This document shows positions 32,601-41,769 of a DNA stretch of 64,000 nt, in pieces. Source of the DNA: Microcaldota archaeon (GTDB lineage: Archaea; Micrarchaeota; Micrarchaeia; Micrarchaeales; Micrarchaeaceae); assembly GCA_028866715.1 (NCBI GenBank), contig JAGWHO010000001.1:1-64000 (forward strand), given 5' to 3'. The position numbers and the translations under genes were made by a program. The stretch's first letter is position 1. Every line of letters begins with the position of its first letter. Below the pieces are notes generated by a model, which was not told where the DNA came from, did not search any database, and saw only the letters and a program-made list of their open reading frames with translations.

Positions 32601-33134
32601 GTGAATGCTTTGCAACAGGTGTACATACCGAAAGAGAGGGTAAAGAAGCTCAAGGCGGAGAAGGAGCTTGTGGCTACTGTCGAGAAGAGGACTCGCTGCA
32701 AGATCAAGATAGACGATGAAGACATCGTAGAGATCAGTGGCGAGGCTTACGGAGAATTCAACGCCAAAAGTGTGCTGCAGGCCTTCGGCCGAGGGTTTGA
32801 GATGGAGACGGCATTGAAGCTTTGCGACGACAACTACTACTTCAACAGCATAGATCTCGAGCAGATTTTCGGCAGCGAGAAAAGGCTTCAGCAGGTAAAA
32901 GCGCGCATAATAGGGGAATCGGGAAAGACAAAGAGATATATAGAGAGTGTGAGCATGGCTAAGATAAGCGTGTACGGCAACACGGTGAGCCTCATAGGGA
33001 CCATAGAGGAGATCACCGAGGCCAAGGCGGCGATCGACACGCTCATAGAAGGAGGGACCCACAAGCTGGCGTACATACGCATGGAGGCAGCGCACAGGAA
33101 GAACAAGGAGGCGATGCACAAGGCAGGGTTCTGA
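32601..33134 (+). CDS. KH-domain protein, Krr1/Dim2 (Pno1) homologue
   Basis: Two KH domains of the Dim2/Pno1 family, a small-subunit rRNA biogenesis factor conserved in archaea. KH1 is around VYIPKERVKKLKAEKELVA; KH2 contains RIIGESGKTKRYIESVSMAKISVYGN with the GxxG-type GESG loop. The start is uncertain: GTG 32601 is preferred because a TATA-like TTTAATAAATA lies at 32553-32563; ATG 32571 is an alternative. It precedes top6B by ten bases. Confidence 0.85.
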   Translation: MNALQQVYIPKERVKKLKAEKELVATVEKRTRCKIKIDDEDIVEISGEAYGEFNAKSVLQAFGRGFEMETALKLCDDNYYFNSIDLEQIFGSEKRLQQVKARIIGESGKTKRYIESVSMAKISVYGNTVSLIGTIEEITEAKAAIDTLIEGGTHKLAYIRMEAAHRKNKEAMHKAGF

Positions 33135-33144
33135 GGCGACCAAT

Positions 33145-34764
33145 ATGGCAGAGACACGAAAAGCTGAGGAGATATTCAAGGAATTTAAGGAGCATTCCAT
33201 ATCCGAGTTCTTCAAGAAGAACAGGCAGATGCTCGGTTACTCTGGCAAGATAAGATCCCTGGTCACGGTTGTCCACGAGTATGTGACCAACGGCCTTGAC
33301 GCATGCGAAGAGGCTGGCATACTGCCGGACATAGGCGTTGAGGTAAAGGAGGTTGCAGAAGAGAAGTACAAGATAACGATAACAGACAACGGCCCTGGCA
33401 TACCGAGCAAGTTTGTCGGAAAGGCTTTGGCGACGATCCTTGCAGGCACAAAGTTCCACAGGTATGTGCAGCAGAGGGGACAGCAGGGCATAGGCGCGGC
33501 AGGATGCACGCTCTTCTCGCAGATGACGACGGGGCAGCCGATAGCCGTGAGGTCGTGCACAGGCACAGGCAAGGCATTCTCGTGCAAGATCGCGATAGAC
33601 ACGATGAACAACAAGCCAGTCGTCACAGAGATGGAAGACCTGCCGGACAAGTTCAGGGGCTTGTCTGTTGAGGGCATATTCGCAGACGTGAAATACGAGA
33701 ACAGCGATCACGGCGTTTACGAGTATCTGAGAAGGACTGCGCTGTCCAACCCTCACGCGCAGATAAAATTCATAGACCCGGAAGGGAAGGAGAGCCTTTT
33801 CGTGAGAGCGGTGGACAAGGTGCCTGAGAGGCCCAAGCCAACGAAGCCGCACCCCCTGGGCCTTTTCATAAACGATCTTCTTGAATTCGCGCACTCGAGC
33901 GAGAGCAGGAAGATATCTTCTTTCCTGGCCGACACCTTCGCGAGAGTAACACCGAACAAGGTCGATGAGCTGAAGCCGTTTGCAAAAACTGTCGATTTTG
34001 AGAAGAGCCCCAAGCAGCTTACATGGGAGGATGCGGAATCATTGATAAAGGCATTCAAGGAGGTGAAGTGGATAGCGCCTGACGCCACAACAATAACAGC
34101 GATAGGCGAGGAGCAGATAAAGGTCGCGCTCAAGAACATCCTCAACCCCGAATTCATGAACGTCGTGGAAAGGAAGCCAAAGGTCTTCAGAGGGGGCATA
34201 CCGTTCATAGTAGAAGCGGCAGTCGCATTCGGAGGCACATCCGGCAGGGAAACCAGCGAAGGATATGCAGGCAACGTGCTAAGGTTTGCGAACAGGGTGC
34301 CGTTGCTGTTCGACAGCGGCACATGCGCAATAACGATAGCTGCGAAGAACGTCGACTGGAAGAGGTACAGCATAGACATAGACACACAGCCGGTGAGCAT
34401 ATTTGTTAATGTATCTTCAGTGCACATACCGTACTCTGGCGTAGGCAAGGAGGCCATAGCCCAGGAAGACGAGATAATCGAGGAGATAAAGCTTGCGGTC
34501 ATGGAGGCAGCAAGAGGCGTCCAGCACTACATAAGCGGCAAGCACAAGGCAGCCGAGGAGGCGACAAGGTACAAGACCATAATGAGGTACGCGAAGCAGC
34601 TTGCCCAGGACGTCGCGTACATGACCGGAAGCGACCAGAAGAAGATAGAGGATAAGATAGAGAAGCTCGTGCTAAAGCACTACCCGAAGGTAAAGGAGAA
34701 TGAATCCGCAGACGAGGGCGAGAAGGCTGAAGAGGCAATCGCAGAAGAGGCCGAGGAGGAGTAA
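33145..34764 (+). CDS. top6B: DNA topoisomerase VI subunit B
   Basis: ATPase subunit of the type IIB topoisomerase. The GHKL ATP site is complete: HEYVTNGLDAC, ITDNGPGIP, and the GQQGIGAAGCTLFSQMT lid. The transducer domain and the switch Lys (KPHPLG region) follow. The 539-aa protein has an acidic tail (about 520-539) in place of longer C-terminal domains. Its end is overlapped by the next gene in another frame. The top6A gene is not nearby, although the two are often adjacent. Confidence 0.95.
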   Translation: MAETRKAEEIFKEFKEHSISEFFKKNRQMLGYSGKIRSLVTVVHEYVTNGLDACEEAGILPDIGVEVKEVAEEKYKITITDNGPGIPSKFVGKALATILAGTKFHRYVQQRGQQGIGAAGCTLFSQMTTGQPIAVRSCTGTGKAFSCKIAIDTMNNKPVVTEMEDLPDKFRGLSVEGIFADVKYENSDHGVYEYLRRTALSNPHAQIKFIDPEGKESLFVRAVDKVPERPKPTKPHPLGLFINDLLEFAHSSESRKISSFLADTFARVTPNKVDELKPFAKTVDFEKSPKQLTWEDAESLIKAFKEVKWIAPDATTITAIGEEQIKVALKNILNPEFMNVVERKPKVFRGGIPFIVEAAVAFGGTSGRETSEGYAGNVLRFANRVPLLFDSGTCAITIAAKNVDWKRYSIDIDTQPVSIFVNVSSVHIPYSGVGKEAIAQEDEIIEEIKLAVMEAARGVQHYISGKHKAAEEATRYKTIMRYAKQLAQDVAYMTGSDQKKIEDKIEKLVLKHYPKVKENESADEGEKAEEAIAEEAEEE

Positions 34765-36208
34765 CCTCGACATATCGCTGTTCGGCATAGCTTCGCTTCT
34801 CTTCGTAGTTTTTGCGTTCCTGTTCCTGACGTACGGCGCGCTATCATGGCTTTCAGCGCTGCTGAATGCGCTGGTCTCGGCAACGTATCTGCTCTGCGCA
34901 TTCGTTTTTATCCTGAAGTGGCATGGAAAGACCATCGGCAACAGGCTCTTGCCTTGCTCGTTTGCTGCGTTCGTTGCGCTGCTTGCCATATGCATCGCAG
35001 TTTCAGTTGCAGGGTCGGGCATAGGCCCGTCTCTTTATGGGGCGCACCAGCTCTACTCGATAATAGATCTTGTGCCGTTGTTCCTGCCGCTCGTGCTAGT
35101 GGCGTTCCTTGCAAGATCCCTGGAGCGCGACGCGAAGACGTTATCCGTTGTGCTGTACGCACTGGCTGTTGCGTTCTTCATCTTCATTGCCTTTTCAGGC
35201 CTCGTTTACCTGCCGTCAACAATACATCTTGACGATGAGGAGTTCATCACGCTTGCTGCCGCTGCATCGTTTGCAAATGGCCACAACCCTTACACGCAAA
35301 ATTTCTCAGGCGCTCTTGCCAGCAACGTGTCTGTGACAGTCACACAGCCTACCAGGACGCTGCAGGGCCAGATCGTCGGCACGCTGCAGTATCCTGCCCT
35401 GTCGTTCCTTGTATCTGTGCCGTTTGCGCTCTTGAAGAACTACAGCATACTGCACATCCAGTACCAAGGAGTGTACGCCCTGGTCGCGATATTCACGATC
35501 ATGCTCGTCTTGGTGGCATCCCGCCTGATTTCAATAGAGCAGCTCAAGAGGCCGCCGATACTTGCGGCGCTGTTCCTTATCGTATCGCTCGCGATATTCG
35601 CGTCATTTATCGACACGCTCATGCTTGCCGTTTTTCTTCTTGCGCTTTGCGGACCTAGAAGCAGATACCTCTGGATGGCTCTCGGAGTCTTGGCATCGCT
35701 GCAGCAGATGATGTGGGTCGTGGTCGCGATGTTCATCATATACTCGTTCAGGAATTGCGGAGTTAAGGCAGGGCTGAGAAACATTGCCGGCGCTGCTGCC
35801 GTTTTCTTGATCTTTAACGGCCTGTTCATTGCTGCAGGACCATCCTCATTTATAGGAAACATATTGCTGACATCCAACGGTGGGCTTATCCACAACCCGT
35901 ATCCCGCCTTTGGCTACCTTATCGTCAGTTATCCTCCGGCAATGCCGGCCGGGCCGGTTGTATTCTATTTATCGATCATTGCAGTTCTTGTTGCGTCCGC
36001 TTACTTGAACATGCGGAACATGATTCCGCTGCTCGGGCTTGTGCCGCTCATGTTCCTAGGGCATGGAACCCCGACGTACTATGTGTTCTTCATATCCGCG
36101 ATCGTGCTCGCGCTTTACATCCCTGAAAAGGCAGGCGTGCCAATGGCACCTAGGACACGGTTTTCTAATCTATCAGGTCCTTCGGGTCGTCCGCGTCGAC
36201 CAGCCTGA
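34700..36208 (+). CDS. Polytopic membrane protein, GT-C-like
   Basis: A 502-residue protein with a basic N-terminal tail and about twelve hydrophobic helices. The extracytoplasmic loop carries STIHLDDEEFITLAAAASFANGHNPY, the acidic pair typical of GT-C glycosyltransferases after the third or so helix. N-glycosylation-type sequons follow in the loop. The donor and acceptor are unknown. ATG 34700 lies 65 bases inside top6B, so translation may be coupled; no later in-frame start precedes the first helix. Its 3' end overlaps the convergent gene by 44 bases. Confidence 0.7.
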   Translation: MNPQTRARRLKRQSQKRPRRSNLDISLFGIASLLFVVFAFLFLTYGALSWLSALLNALVSATYLLCAFVFILKWHGKTIGNRLLPCSFAAFVALLAICIAVSVAGSGIGPSLYGAHQLYSIIDLVPLFLPLVLVAFLARSLERDAKTLSVVLYALAVAFFIFIAFSGLVYLPSTIHLDDEEFITLAAAASFANGHNPYTQNFSGALASNVSVTVTQPTRTLQGQIVGTLQYPALSFLVSVPFALLKNYSILHIQYQGVYALVAIFTIMLVLVASRLISIEQLKRPPILAALFLIVSLAIFASFIDTLMLAVFLLALCGPRSRYLWMALGVLASLQQMMWVVVAMFIIYSFRNCGVKAGLRNIAGAAAVFLIFNGLFIAAGPSSFIGNILLTSNGGLIHNPYPAFGYLIVSYPPAMPAGPVVFYLSIIAVLVASAYLNMRNMIPLLGLVPLMFLGHGTPTYYVFFISAIVLALYIPEKAGVPMAPRTRFSNLSGPSGRPRRPA

Positions 36209-38546
36209 CAGATCCTACCGATATGTACATCTTGAGCTCCTCCGCTTCCTTTGACATCGAGCCGAACAGGTTCTGTTTGAACTGGTCAAGCTTGTAGGAG
36301 TTGAGGAACACGAGATACGTCTTTGCGTCAGCAAACGTGGGCAGCTTCATGAACTTGCTGGTCTTCGAGTATATCACAACGTACTTGCGTTCTCCATGCA
36401 GGGTCGCGACTATGTCAGATGTGGTGCTCGCGTCTATATCAGTGAAAACATAAGCGTGCGTCACAAGGAATATCCTGAGCTTCTTGAACGTGGCAAGGTA
36501 CTCTATGTCGTGGCCGCTCTGCTGCACCCACTCCTTCGGCGCGTACAGGTCGTCCGCGCTCACGAGCATGCCGTTGAACGCTAGCTCGTTCAGCATGAGC
36601 TCTATGTTGTTGTACGTGAGGCTCACAGGCATGTTGTTGACGCGTATGTTGTTTGCAATTGCGGATTTTATCTCAGCCTTTGACAATGGCATGTACTTCC
36701 AGTGGTAGTACATGTTGAGCTTGTCGAAAACGCCGATGAGCTCATTCGCCTTCATTCGTATCGGAATCTTCTTCTGCTCAGGCAGGCTGGGCACGTCTAT
36801 GTAAAATTCATCTCTGTTCGGCGCCTTGACGAGCAGAACCATCATTATTATTATGGCCGCGACTATCGCCACCTCGATGTACTCGCTGTTTATCTTTATC
36901 ACAGGAGCTGCATTCGAAGCCGGGAAGTAGAAGTTCTGCGAGAGCATTGAGATTGTGAAGGTGATGTTGCCGAATATGGTAGGCGTGCCCTTCGGCAGCG
37001 TATATGAGAGGGTGCCGTTGTATATGGTCCCGAGTGCCTGGTACTGGTTGTTGATGCTTATCTTGTAGCTAATGCCGTTTAGCGGCTGGCGCATGGACGT
37101 GACAAAGAACAGGAACGAGCCTGAGCTATAATTCGCATTCGCCAGCGTGAAGTTTATCGGAGGGACAGTGAAATAAGAGGCGCCATACTCCTGATTGGAA
37201 AAGCCCTTCAAGGAGGCGATGTAAGATCCCGGGCCGACATAGAAATTGAGGTATTTTAGGAACGTGAAGTTCCCTGACGCGGATGTGAACGGCAGAGGTA
37301 TGCTTGTCACCTTTGTCATGTTGATGTTGTAGATGTCAAGGTGCGGTTCAAGGGACACGGGCGCAGCCGACTTTGTCGCTATTGTGAACGTGAGTGGTAT
37401 GCTGCTGTTCGCTATGACGCTGGGCTGCACGGACACGGTGCCATTGAGCCCTGCTGAGGGTTTATAGTAAACGTATTGGAATGCCCCTGCAGGCTGGTTC
37501 AGCGTGTAATTTGCCGTCACGACAATCCTGCCGTAGCCATTGTTTATCTGCGATATGTTCACGTATGAGTATCTCAGCGCTGTCGCCTGCATTAGGATTC
37601 CTGTCTCTCCCGTAGAGTTGAAGAACGGCACGTAGATCGAACCCGAGCCTGTCGAATAGCTTGGGAGCCAGAAGAGCTGCTCGACAGCCTTTGCTATGTC
37701 CCTCCCCGCCTGGCTGGCGGACGCCCATGAATTGGGCGCGTTTGGAAATGCCACGAACGAGCCGTTCAGTGCGTTTATGTAGCTGGTAGGCCCGAACCTG
37801 CTGCCGTTAACGAAGACGAATGTCGGCCTGTTAAAGTAGAAATTGCTGCTTAGTCCTATCGCGTTTGACGGTATGGGGATTGTGCTTAGATATGAAGGAA
37901 GCTGCGTTGCAGTGGGCACCACTATAGATCCTGGCAGAAGCGTGTGCGAAAAGTCCTGGCCCGCGTATATTATGCTTGTGCCCCTGTTGAGGAGGAGCTG
38001 CACCCCTGTCGAGTTGGTGCCGTTGACCCTGTTGAGAAGCCCCTGAGGCAACAGGCCGTTGAGTATTATAAGGATGGAATTATGCGATATGGAACCTATG
38101 TTCGAGACTGATATGAACGAGAGATTGCCCTGGCCGCTGATCAGATTGTATGATATCAGATCCTTAGATATTGCATCTTCTATCGCGGTGGTGTTGCCGC
38201 AGTTGAAGCACTGGTCGCTTATGTTAAGCAAGTATATCTTCGTCGGAGGCTGCGACCTGTATACGGTCGCGTTGAACGTGAGGGCGCTTGCGTTGTTCGA
38301 TGTGTATCCTACCAGCGCGTACGGGACGATGTACTGGCTGTTGTTGAATGAGAGCACGTCCTGCGATGCTAGCGCCGCGGATATGTGCTGCACGTAATGA
38401 GGGGTTGGTACACTTGCAGGAGGCGCATTCGCGCCCGAGAGCGCGGAGTGCAGCACCAGGGCTAGAGCCGCTATCCCTATGACTATTGCGACTGCGGCGA
38501 TTATTATGATGCGGGCCCTTGCGGGGACCTTCAGCTTACTTGGCAT
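36165..38546 (-). CDS. Large two-helix surface protein, last gene of the secretion-like operon
   Basis: The 793-aa product has an N-terminal helix (about 10-30), and an ectodomain of about 510 residues rich in Asn, Ser and Thr with many N-x-S/T sequons. A second helix follows (about 553-575, IEVAIVAAIIIMMVLLV), and then a 220-residue cytoplasmic domain with helical and winged-helix-like parts. I recognise no family. The topology (large outside, structured inside) suits a receptor or docking component. It is the last of the minus-strand genes that include the VirB4-like ATPase, and its start overlaps the 58-aa gene before it. Confidence 0.78.
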   Translation of the reverse strand: MPSKLKVPARARIIIIAAVAIVIGIAALALVLHSALSGANAPPASVPTPHYVQHISAALASQDVLSFNNSQYIVPYALVGYTSNNASALTFNATVYRSQPPTKIYLLNISDQCFNCGNTTAIEDAISKDLISYNLISGQGNLSFISVSNIGSISHNSILIILNGLLPQGLLNRVNGTNSTGVQLLLNRGTSIIYAGQDFSHTLLPGSIVVPTATQLPSYLSTIPIPSNAIGLSSNFYFNRPTFVFVNGSRFGPTSYINALNGSFVAFPNAPNSWASASQAGRDIAKAVEQLFWLPSYSTGSGSIYVPFFNSTGETGILMQATALRYSYVNISQINNGYGRIVVTANYTLNQPAGAFQYVYYKPSAGLNGTVSVQPSVIANSSIPLTFTIATKSAAPVSLEPHLDIYNINMTKVTSIPLPFTSASGNFTFLKYLNFYVGPGSYIASLKGFSNQEYGASYFTVPPINFTLANANYSSGSFLFFVTSMRQPLNGISYKISINNQYQALGTIYNGTLSYTLPKGTPTIFGNITFTISMLSQNFYFPASNAAPVIKINSEYIEVAIVAAIIIMMVLLVKAPNRDEFYIDVPSLPEQKKIPIRMKANELIGVFDKLNMYYHWKYMPLSKAEIKSAIANNIRVNNMPVSLTYNNIELMLNELAFNGMLVSADDLYAPKEWVQQSGHDIEYLATFKKLRIFLVTHAYVFTDIDASTTSDIVATLHGERKYVVIYSKTSKFMKLPTFADAKTYLVFLNSYKLDQFKQNLFGSMSKEAEELKMYISVGSVRLVDADDPKDLID

Positions 38547-38712
38547 TGCCAGCACCTTGGAGCTGCCTGGTTATGTCATCTTCTTTCCTGTTCTTCGAGA
38601 ACGCGCTCGAGAACAGCTTCGTCATAAAGTTCTGGCGCTCGCCTATCTTCTTGGTTATCACGTACACCTGCACGTTGCGTATGCGCTTGTTTATCCTGAC
38701 GGCATATTTCAT
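38536..38712 (-). CDS. Small basic protein (58 aa)
   Basis: This short gene fills the only sizeable gap in the operon, between the coiled-coil gene (stop 38719) and the two-helix surface gene. The product MKYAVRINKRIRNVQVYVIT...NRKEDDITRQLQGAGNAK is Lys/Arg-rich with one amphipathic segment and no membrane helix. It ends 11 bases inside the next gene. Support is positional (coupled start and stop on both sides) rather than by family. Confidence 0.65.
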   Translation of the reverse strand: MKYAVRINKRIRNVQVYVITKKIGERQNFMTKLFSSAFSKNRKEDDITRQLQGAGNAK

Positions 38713-38718
38713 CTGTTC

Positions 38719-39447
38719 TCAACCCTTGAGCTCTATGTAGCCAAGAGACACCATCTTGTTGAGTATCTGCTCGACCCTTGTCGGCACCAGCTTGTGCGTG
38801 TTTGCAAAATCGTTTACGTCTATGGTGCTGTCATGCGACTCTATCCACTCCTGGACCATTACCATGAGCGACTCGTCGGAATACGTCTCGAGCTTCTTGA
38901 GCCTTTCCGACAATTCCTTGTTCTCCTCGCTTATCTGCGATGCCTGCACAGTCAGGTTCTTGTTCGAGGCCGCGAGCTCTATGTTGAGCCTCTTTAACTC
39001 CCTGTACTCGTTGAACAATGAGTCATAATTGTTGAAGAGCGCGCTGTAGCTCTGCGACAGCGAGTTCATCACGTCGTCTATCGATGAATCGGCATTCTGG
39101 AAGAGTTCTACCTCGTCCGCATGGTAGACGCCAGAGATTAGGGAGAGCACGCCGAGCAGCGTCTTGAGCACATACAGCCTTCGCATCTTGGGGCTGGAGT
39201 CAAGCGCTATGGTGTACTCTATGTTTATCGAGTCCTTTCCGAACTTTATTATTATGAACAGGAACGGCCGCTTCTGCATGTCGCGGCTCTCGACCCTGAG
39301 AAGGGTCGCGCTGTCCGCCTCCACCTTTATCGAGAAGAGCTGCAGGGACGCGAGCCTCTGCGCTATATCGTCAAACTTGCCGAGCAGGTTGCCCTTTATC
39401 CTGATCTCGTCCGTTTTCGGCTCTATTATAGCGGTCTCATCTGGCAA
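38719..39447 (-). CDS. Cytoplasmic coiled-coil protein with C-terminal winged helix
   Basis: These 242 residues have an N-terminal alpha/beta domain (about 15-105), a long coiled coil (about 125-195, ELKRLNIELAASNKNLTVQAS...NKELSERLKKLETY) and a closing winged helix (VNDFANTHKLVPTRVEQILNKMVSLGYIELKG). No membrane segment is seen. The start is TTG 39447, as no in-frame ATG fits. Its place in the operon suggests a cytoplasmic adaptor or regulator of the machine. Confidence 0.72.
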   Translation of the reverse strand: MPDETAIIEPKTDEIRIKGNLLGKFDDIAQRLASLQLFSIKVEADSATLLRVESRDMQKRPFLFIIIKFGKDSINIEYTIALDSSPKMRRLYVLKTLLGVLSLISGVYHADEVELFQNADSSIDDVMNSLSQSYSALFNNYDSLFNEYRELKRLNIELAASNKNLTVQASQISEENKELSERLKKLETYSDESLMVMVQEWIESHDSTIDVNDFANTHKLVPTRVEQILNKMVSLGYIELKG

Positions 39448-39527
39448 GCGTCAACACCATGCTCATCGTCGTAAAAATCAGTAACAATACACTCGCACCA
39501 TATAAATAGTTTTGTATGCCGCGAACG

Positions 39528-39893
39528 CTACTTTTTGGGCTTCGCTTCGGGCATGTGCAGCGCCGGCATGTAGCTGAGCTGCGAGAGCAGGTACATGAAT
39601 ACGATTATGCCTATGCCGTATAGCACCGCAAACGCCGCCTTTGGCCCCGCAAGCGCGACCAGCGCTATCGTGAATATCACGCCTATGACAAGATAGGTTA
39701 TGCGCTTCCTGACAAACGAGTCCCTCTTCTTCTTGTACTTCGGGAAACACTCCTTGCAGACGACAAGCCTGTAGCCCTTCTCGTTCTTTGTCACATTTTT
39801 CTTGAACCATCTTATGATCCTGATGGTCTGGTCCTCCTGGACCTCTAGCCCGTTCCTTGCGTTCCCGCAAATTATGCATCTGCTCTCTCTCAT
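39528..39893 (-). CDS. Zinc-ribbon two-helix membrane protein
   Basis: The 121-aa protein has CIIC near the N terminus and CKEC about 35 residues later, a probable zinc ribbon on the cytoplasmic side. Two hydrophobic helices follow (about 66-110) and then a short PKK tail. The ribbon and helices are separated by a strongly basic stretch (KYKKKRDSFVRKR). I do not recognise the family. It follows the 102-aa helical gene by four bases. Confidence 0.72.
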   Translation of the reverse strand: MRESRCIICGNARNGLEVQEDQTIRIIRWFKKNVTKNEKGYRLVVCKECFPKYKKKRDSFVRKRITYLVIGVIFTIALVALAGPKAAFAVLYGIGIIVFMYLLSQLSYMPALHMPEAKPKK

Positions 39894-39897
39894 AGTA

Positions 39898-40206
39898 TCA
39901 GCTGAAATCCAGTGTAGCGCTGTATATCCTGCCGGTTTCCGCGCTTATCTTCTGCTCGTCGACCATGCTGAAGACGTTGCTTATCGTTATGTCGTCCATG
40001 CCCAGCCTTCTGAATACGTTTGCCATCTTGTCCCTGTCGAATCCAGTCTTCTCGAGCAGCGATGCGAAGGCAATGACGTTTATGTGCTTGTGGGCCTTGT
40101 CCATCGTGCTGAATATGTTCGCTATGTTCTTCTCGCTCATGCCGAAAGCTACCAATATCCTTCTGAGCTCAGTCCTGTTTATCGTGAAGGTGCTTGATCT
40201 AGCCAT
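39898..40206 (-). CDS. Helical-repeat protein related to the ATPase C terminus
   Basis: A 102-aa all-helical protein with two similar units (ILVAFGMSEKNIANIFSTMD and VFRRLGMDDITISNVFSMVD). The same helical pattern is present in the last 80 residues of the VirB4-like ATPase encoded just upstream (FIEYNMSSEGIDAMFAEMD; FLKQLKGNGITIANVVGFL). The start overlaps the ATPase end by eight bases. I infer it docks onto the ATPase through like-with-like packing. Confidence 0.7.
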   Translation of the reverse strand: MARSSTFTINRTELRRILVAFGMSEKNIANIFSTMDKAHKHINVIAFASLLEKTGFDRDKMANVFRRLGMDDITISNVFSMVDEQKISAETGRIYSATLDFS

Positions 40207-41716
40207 TTTCTATACCCGAGCTTGATATTATCCTCGTTATGAGCTGGTCCTCTATGCTTAGGCTCTTCAGGAACCCGACCACGTTCGCGATGGTTATGCC
40301 GTTGCCCTTGAGCTGCTTGAGGAACTCCAGCATCTTTATGTTCCTGCCCTGCGCGTCCATCTCCGCGAACATGGCGTCTATGCCCTCGCTGCTCATGTTA
40401 TACTCGATGAACTTGTTCTTCAATTCGTCTTTCTCGAACTGGTAATCGCGCTGTATGAGGTTTGCGGAAAGCTCGCTCTGCGTCAACGAGTCCGACATGT
40501 CGAGCGTGTACACGTACAGCGGCTCTTCGCCGTGTATCTTCTCCAACAGGAACGTATCAGGGAAGCGCAATGCGGTCTGGAATGCCATGCCTACAGCCGC
40601 CTGGCCAACTCCGAACTTGCTTATCTCAGACCTTATGTAATTCGAGAAGTTGAGCGACCCCTGCAGATAGTTCATGAACTTCTCGAACTTTATCCTTAGT
40701 ATGAATGATGTGCCAACGTTCGAGAATATCGCCTCGTTTATGTCGGTAGGGTTCTGCGATGCGACGATCAGGCCGAACTGGTACTTCCTGCCCTCTCGCA
40801 CTATCATGATGGCGTCGCTCTTCTCGTCGCTAGCTACCTTCCAGGCCTCGTCAAGGACCACTATCGCCTTCAGGCCCTTCGTCTCGCTCCAGCCCTCGGA
40901 CCTCATCTTCTCCTTCAACGTCTGGAGTATGAACAGCGCCGCAAGCCCCCTGAACCTCTCGTCAGGCAGCGACGACAGATCTATGTCCACCAGGCCGGAC
41001 TGCGCTATCTTGCCAAGGTCTATCGTGCTCTTCCTTGCGAAGTAATCCTCTCCTTCCCGCGCGAACTGCCTCAATCTGTATATCGCGTTCTCGAGCTCTG
41101 ACGGGTATTCATATGTTCCCTCCTGGAGCTTCTCCTGCAGAAGCGCTATCACGTCCTTCAGCGTAGGCGGCTCCTTGCCTTCAGGAGGCCTCTCCGGGAG
41201 CTCGAAGCCCGAGTTCGTGTATGCCTGCTCTATCGCCTCCTCTGTTATGCGCTTCTGCTCAGGGTACTGCGATATGTCGGTTAGTATGTCAAGGGAATTG
41301 ATTATCTGCTTGGTCCTGTCTATGGGCTTCATGCCGGACAGGTCAAGTATGTTTAGGTAGTCGCCCTTTGCAAGCGATACGACCGTGCCGCCTGTCTGCT
41401 TCACCCACGATTTGTACTCCCCTGCCCAGTCCACTATTATTGCGTTCGTGTTCCAGACGTAGCTCGCCCTTATCAGAAGGGTCTTGACGAAGAACGACTT
41501 TCCCGCGCCGGTTATTCCGACTACGGATATGTGGGGGTTCGTGAGGTTGAGGTAAGACCACGTGAACGGCACCCTGAATATCTTTGTAGTGCCGATGAAT
41601 ATGGACTGGAAGGGATCGCTCAGAAGCACGCCTGCCGGAGGCTCCGGCGGCCTCGAGAAGAACGACCTCTTCGCTATCTCGTTGCTCATTATGTGCTGGA
41701 GCTTAAGCAGCGTCAT
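40199..41716 (-). CDS. VirB4/HerA-type secretion ATPase
   Basis: The 505-aa P-loop ATPase resembles VirB4/TraC and the Ced-system HerA relative CedB. Walker A is VVGITGAGKSFF (about 66-77), followed by AIIVDWAGEYKSW, the all-alpha insertion (about 120-215), Walker B AIVVLDEAWK (about 285) and the sensor IVASQNPTDI. A C-terminal helical domain (about 425-505) is shared in pattern with the next gene. The VirB4 N-terminal domain is missing and seems to be supplied by the two genes upstream. An SD GGTGAT lies close before ATG 41716. No relaxase or coupling protein is nearby. Confidence 0.88.
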   Translation of the reverse strand: MTLLKLQHIMSNEIAKRSFFSRPPEPPAGVLLSDPFQSIFIGTTKIFRVPFTWSYLNLTNPHISVVGITGAGKSFFVKTLLIRASYVWNTNAIIVDWAGEYKSWVKQTGGTVVSLAKGDYLNILDLSGMKPIDRTKQIINSLDILTDISQYPEQKRITEEAIEQAYTNSGFELPERPPEGKEPPTLKDVIALLQEKLQEGTYEYPSELENAIYRLRQFAREGEDYFARKSTIDLGKIAQSGLVDIDLSSLPDERFRGLAALFILQTLKEKMRSEGWSETKGLKAIVVLDEAWKVASDEKSDAIMIVREGRKYQFGLIVASQNPTDINEAIFSNVGTSFILRIKFEKFMNYLQGSLNFSNYIRSEISKFGVGQAAVGMAFQTALRFPDTFLLEKIHGEEPLYVYTLDMSDSLTQSELSANLIQRDYQFEKDELKNKFIEYNMSSEGIDAMFAEMDAQGRNIKMLEFLKQLKGNGITIANVVGFLKSLSIEDQLITRIISSSGIENG

Positions 41717-41769
41717 TCCATATCACCATACTTGACTCATTCCTGGTTATTAATATTTTGTCCGGCATG

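Noticed and set aside
33043-33894. Long minus-strand frame opposite top6B
   Set aside because: The top6B frame has every GHKL motif. The antisense product is Leu/Arg/Cys-rich with no recognisable domain.
34700-34764. Removing the 65-base overlap of the GT-C-like gene with top6B by a later start
   Set aside because: No ATG, GTG or TTG in frame lies between the overlap and the first membrane helix, so the overlap is kept with a note.
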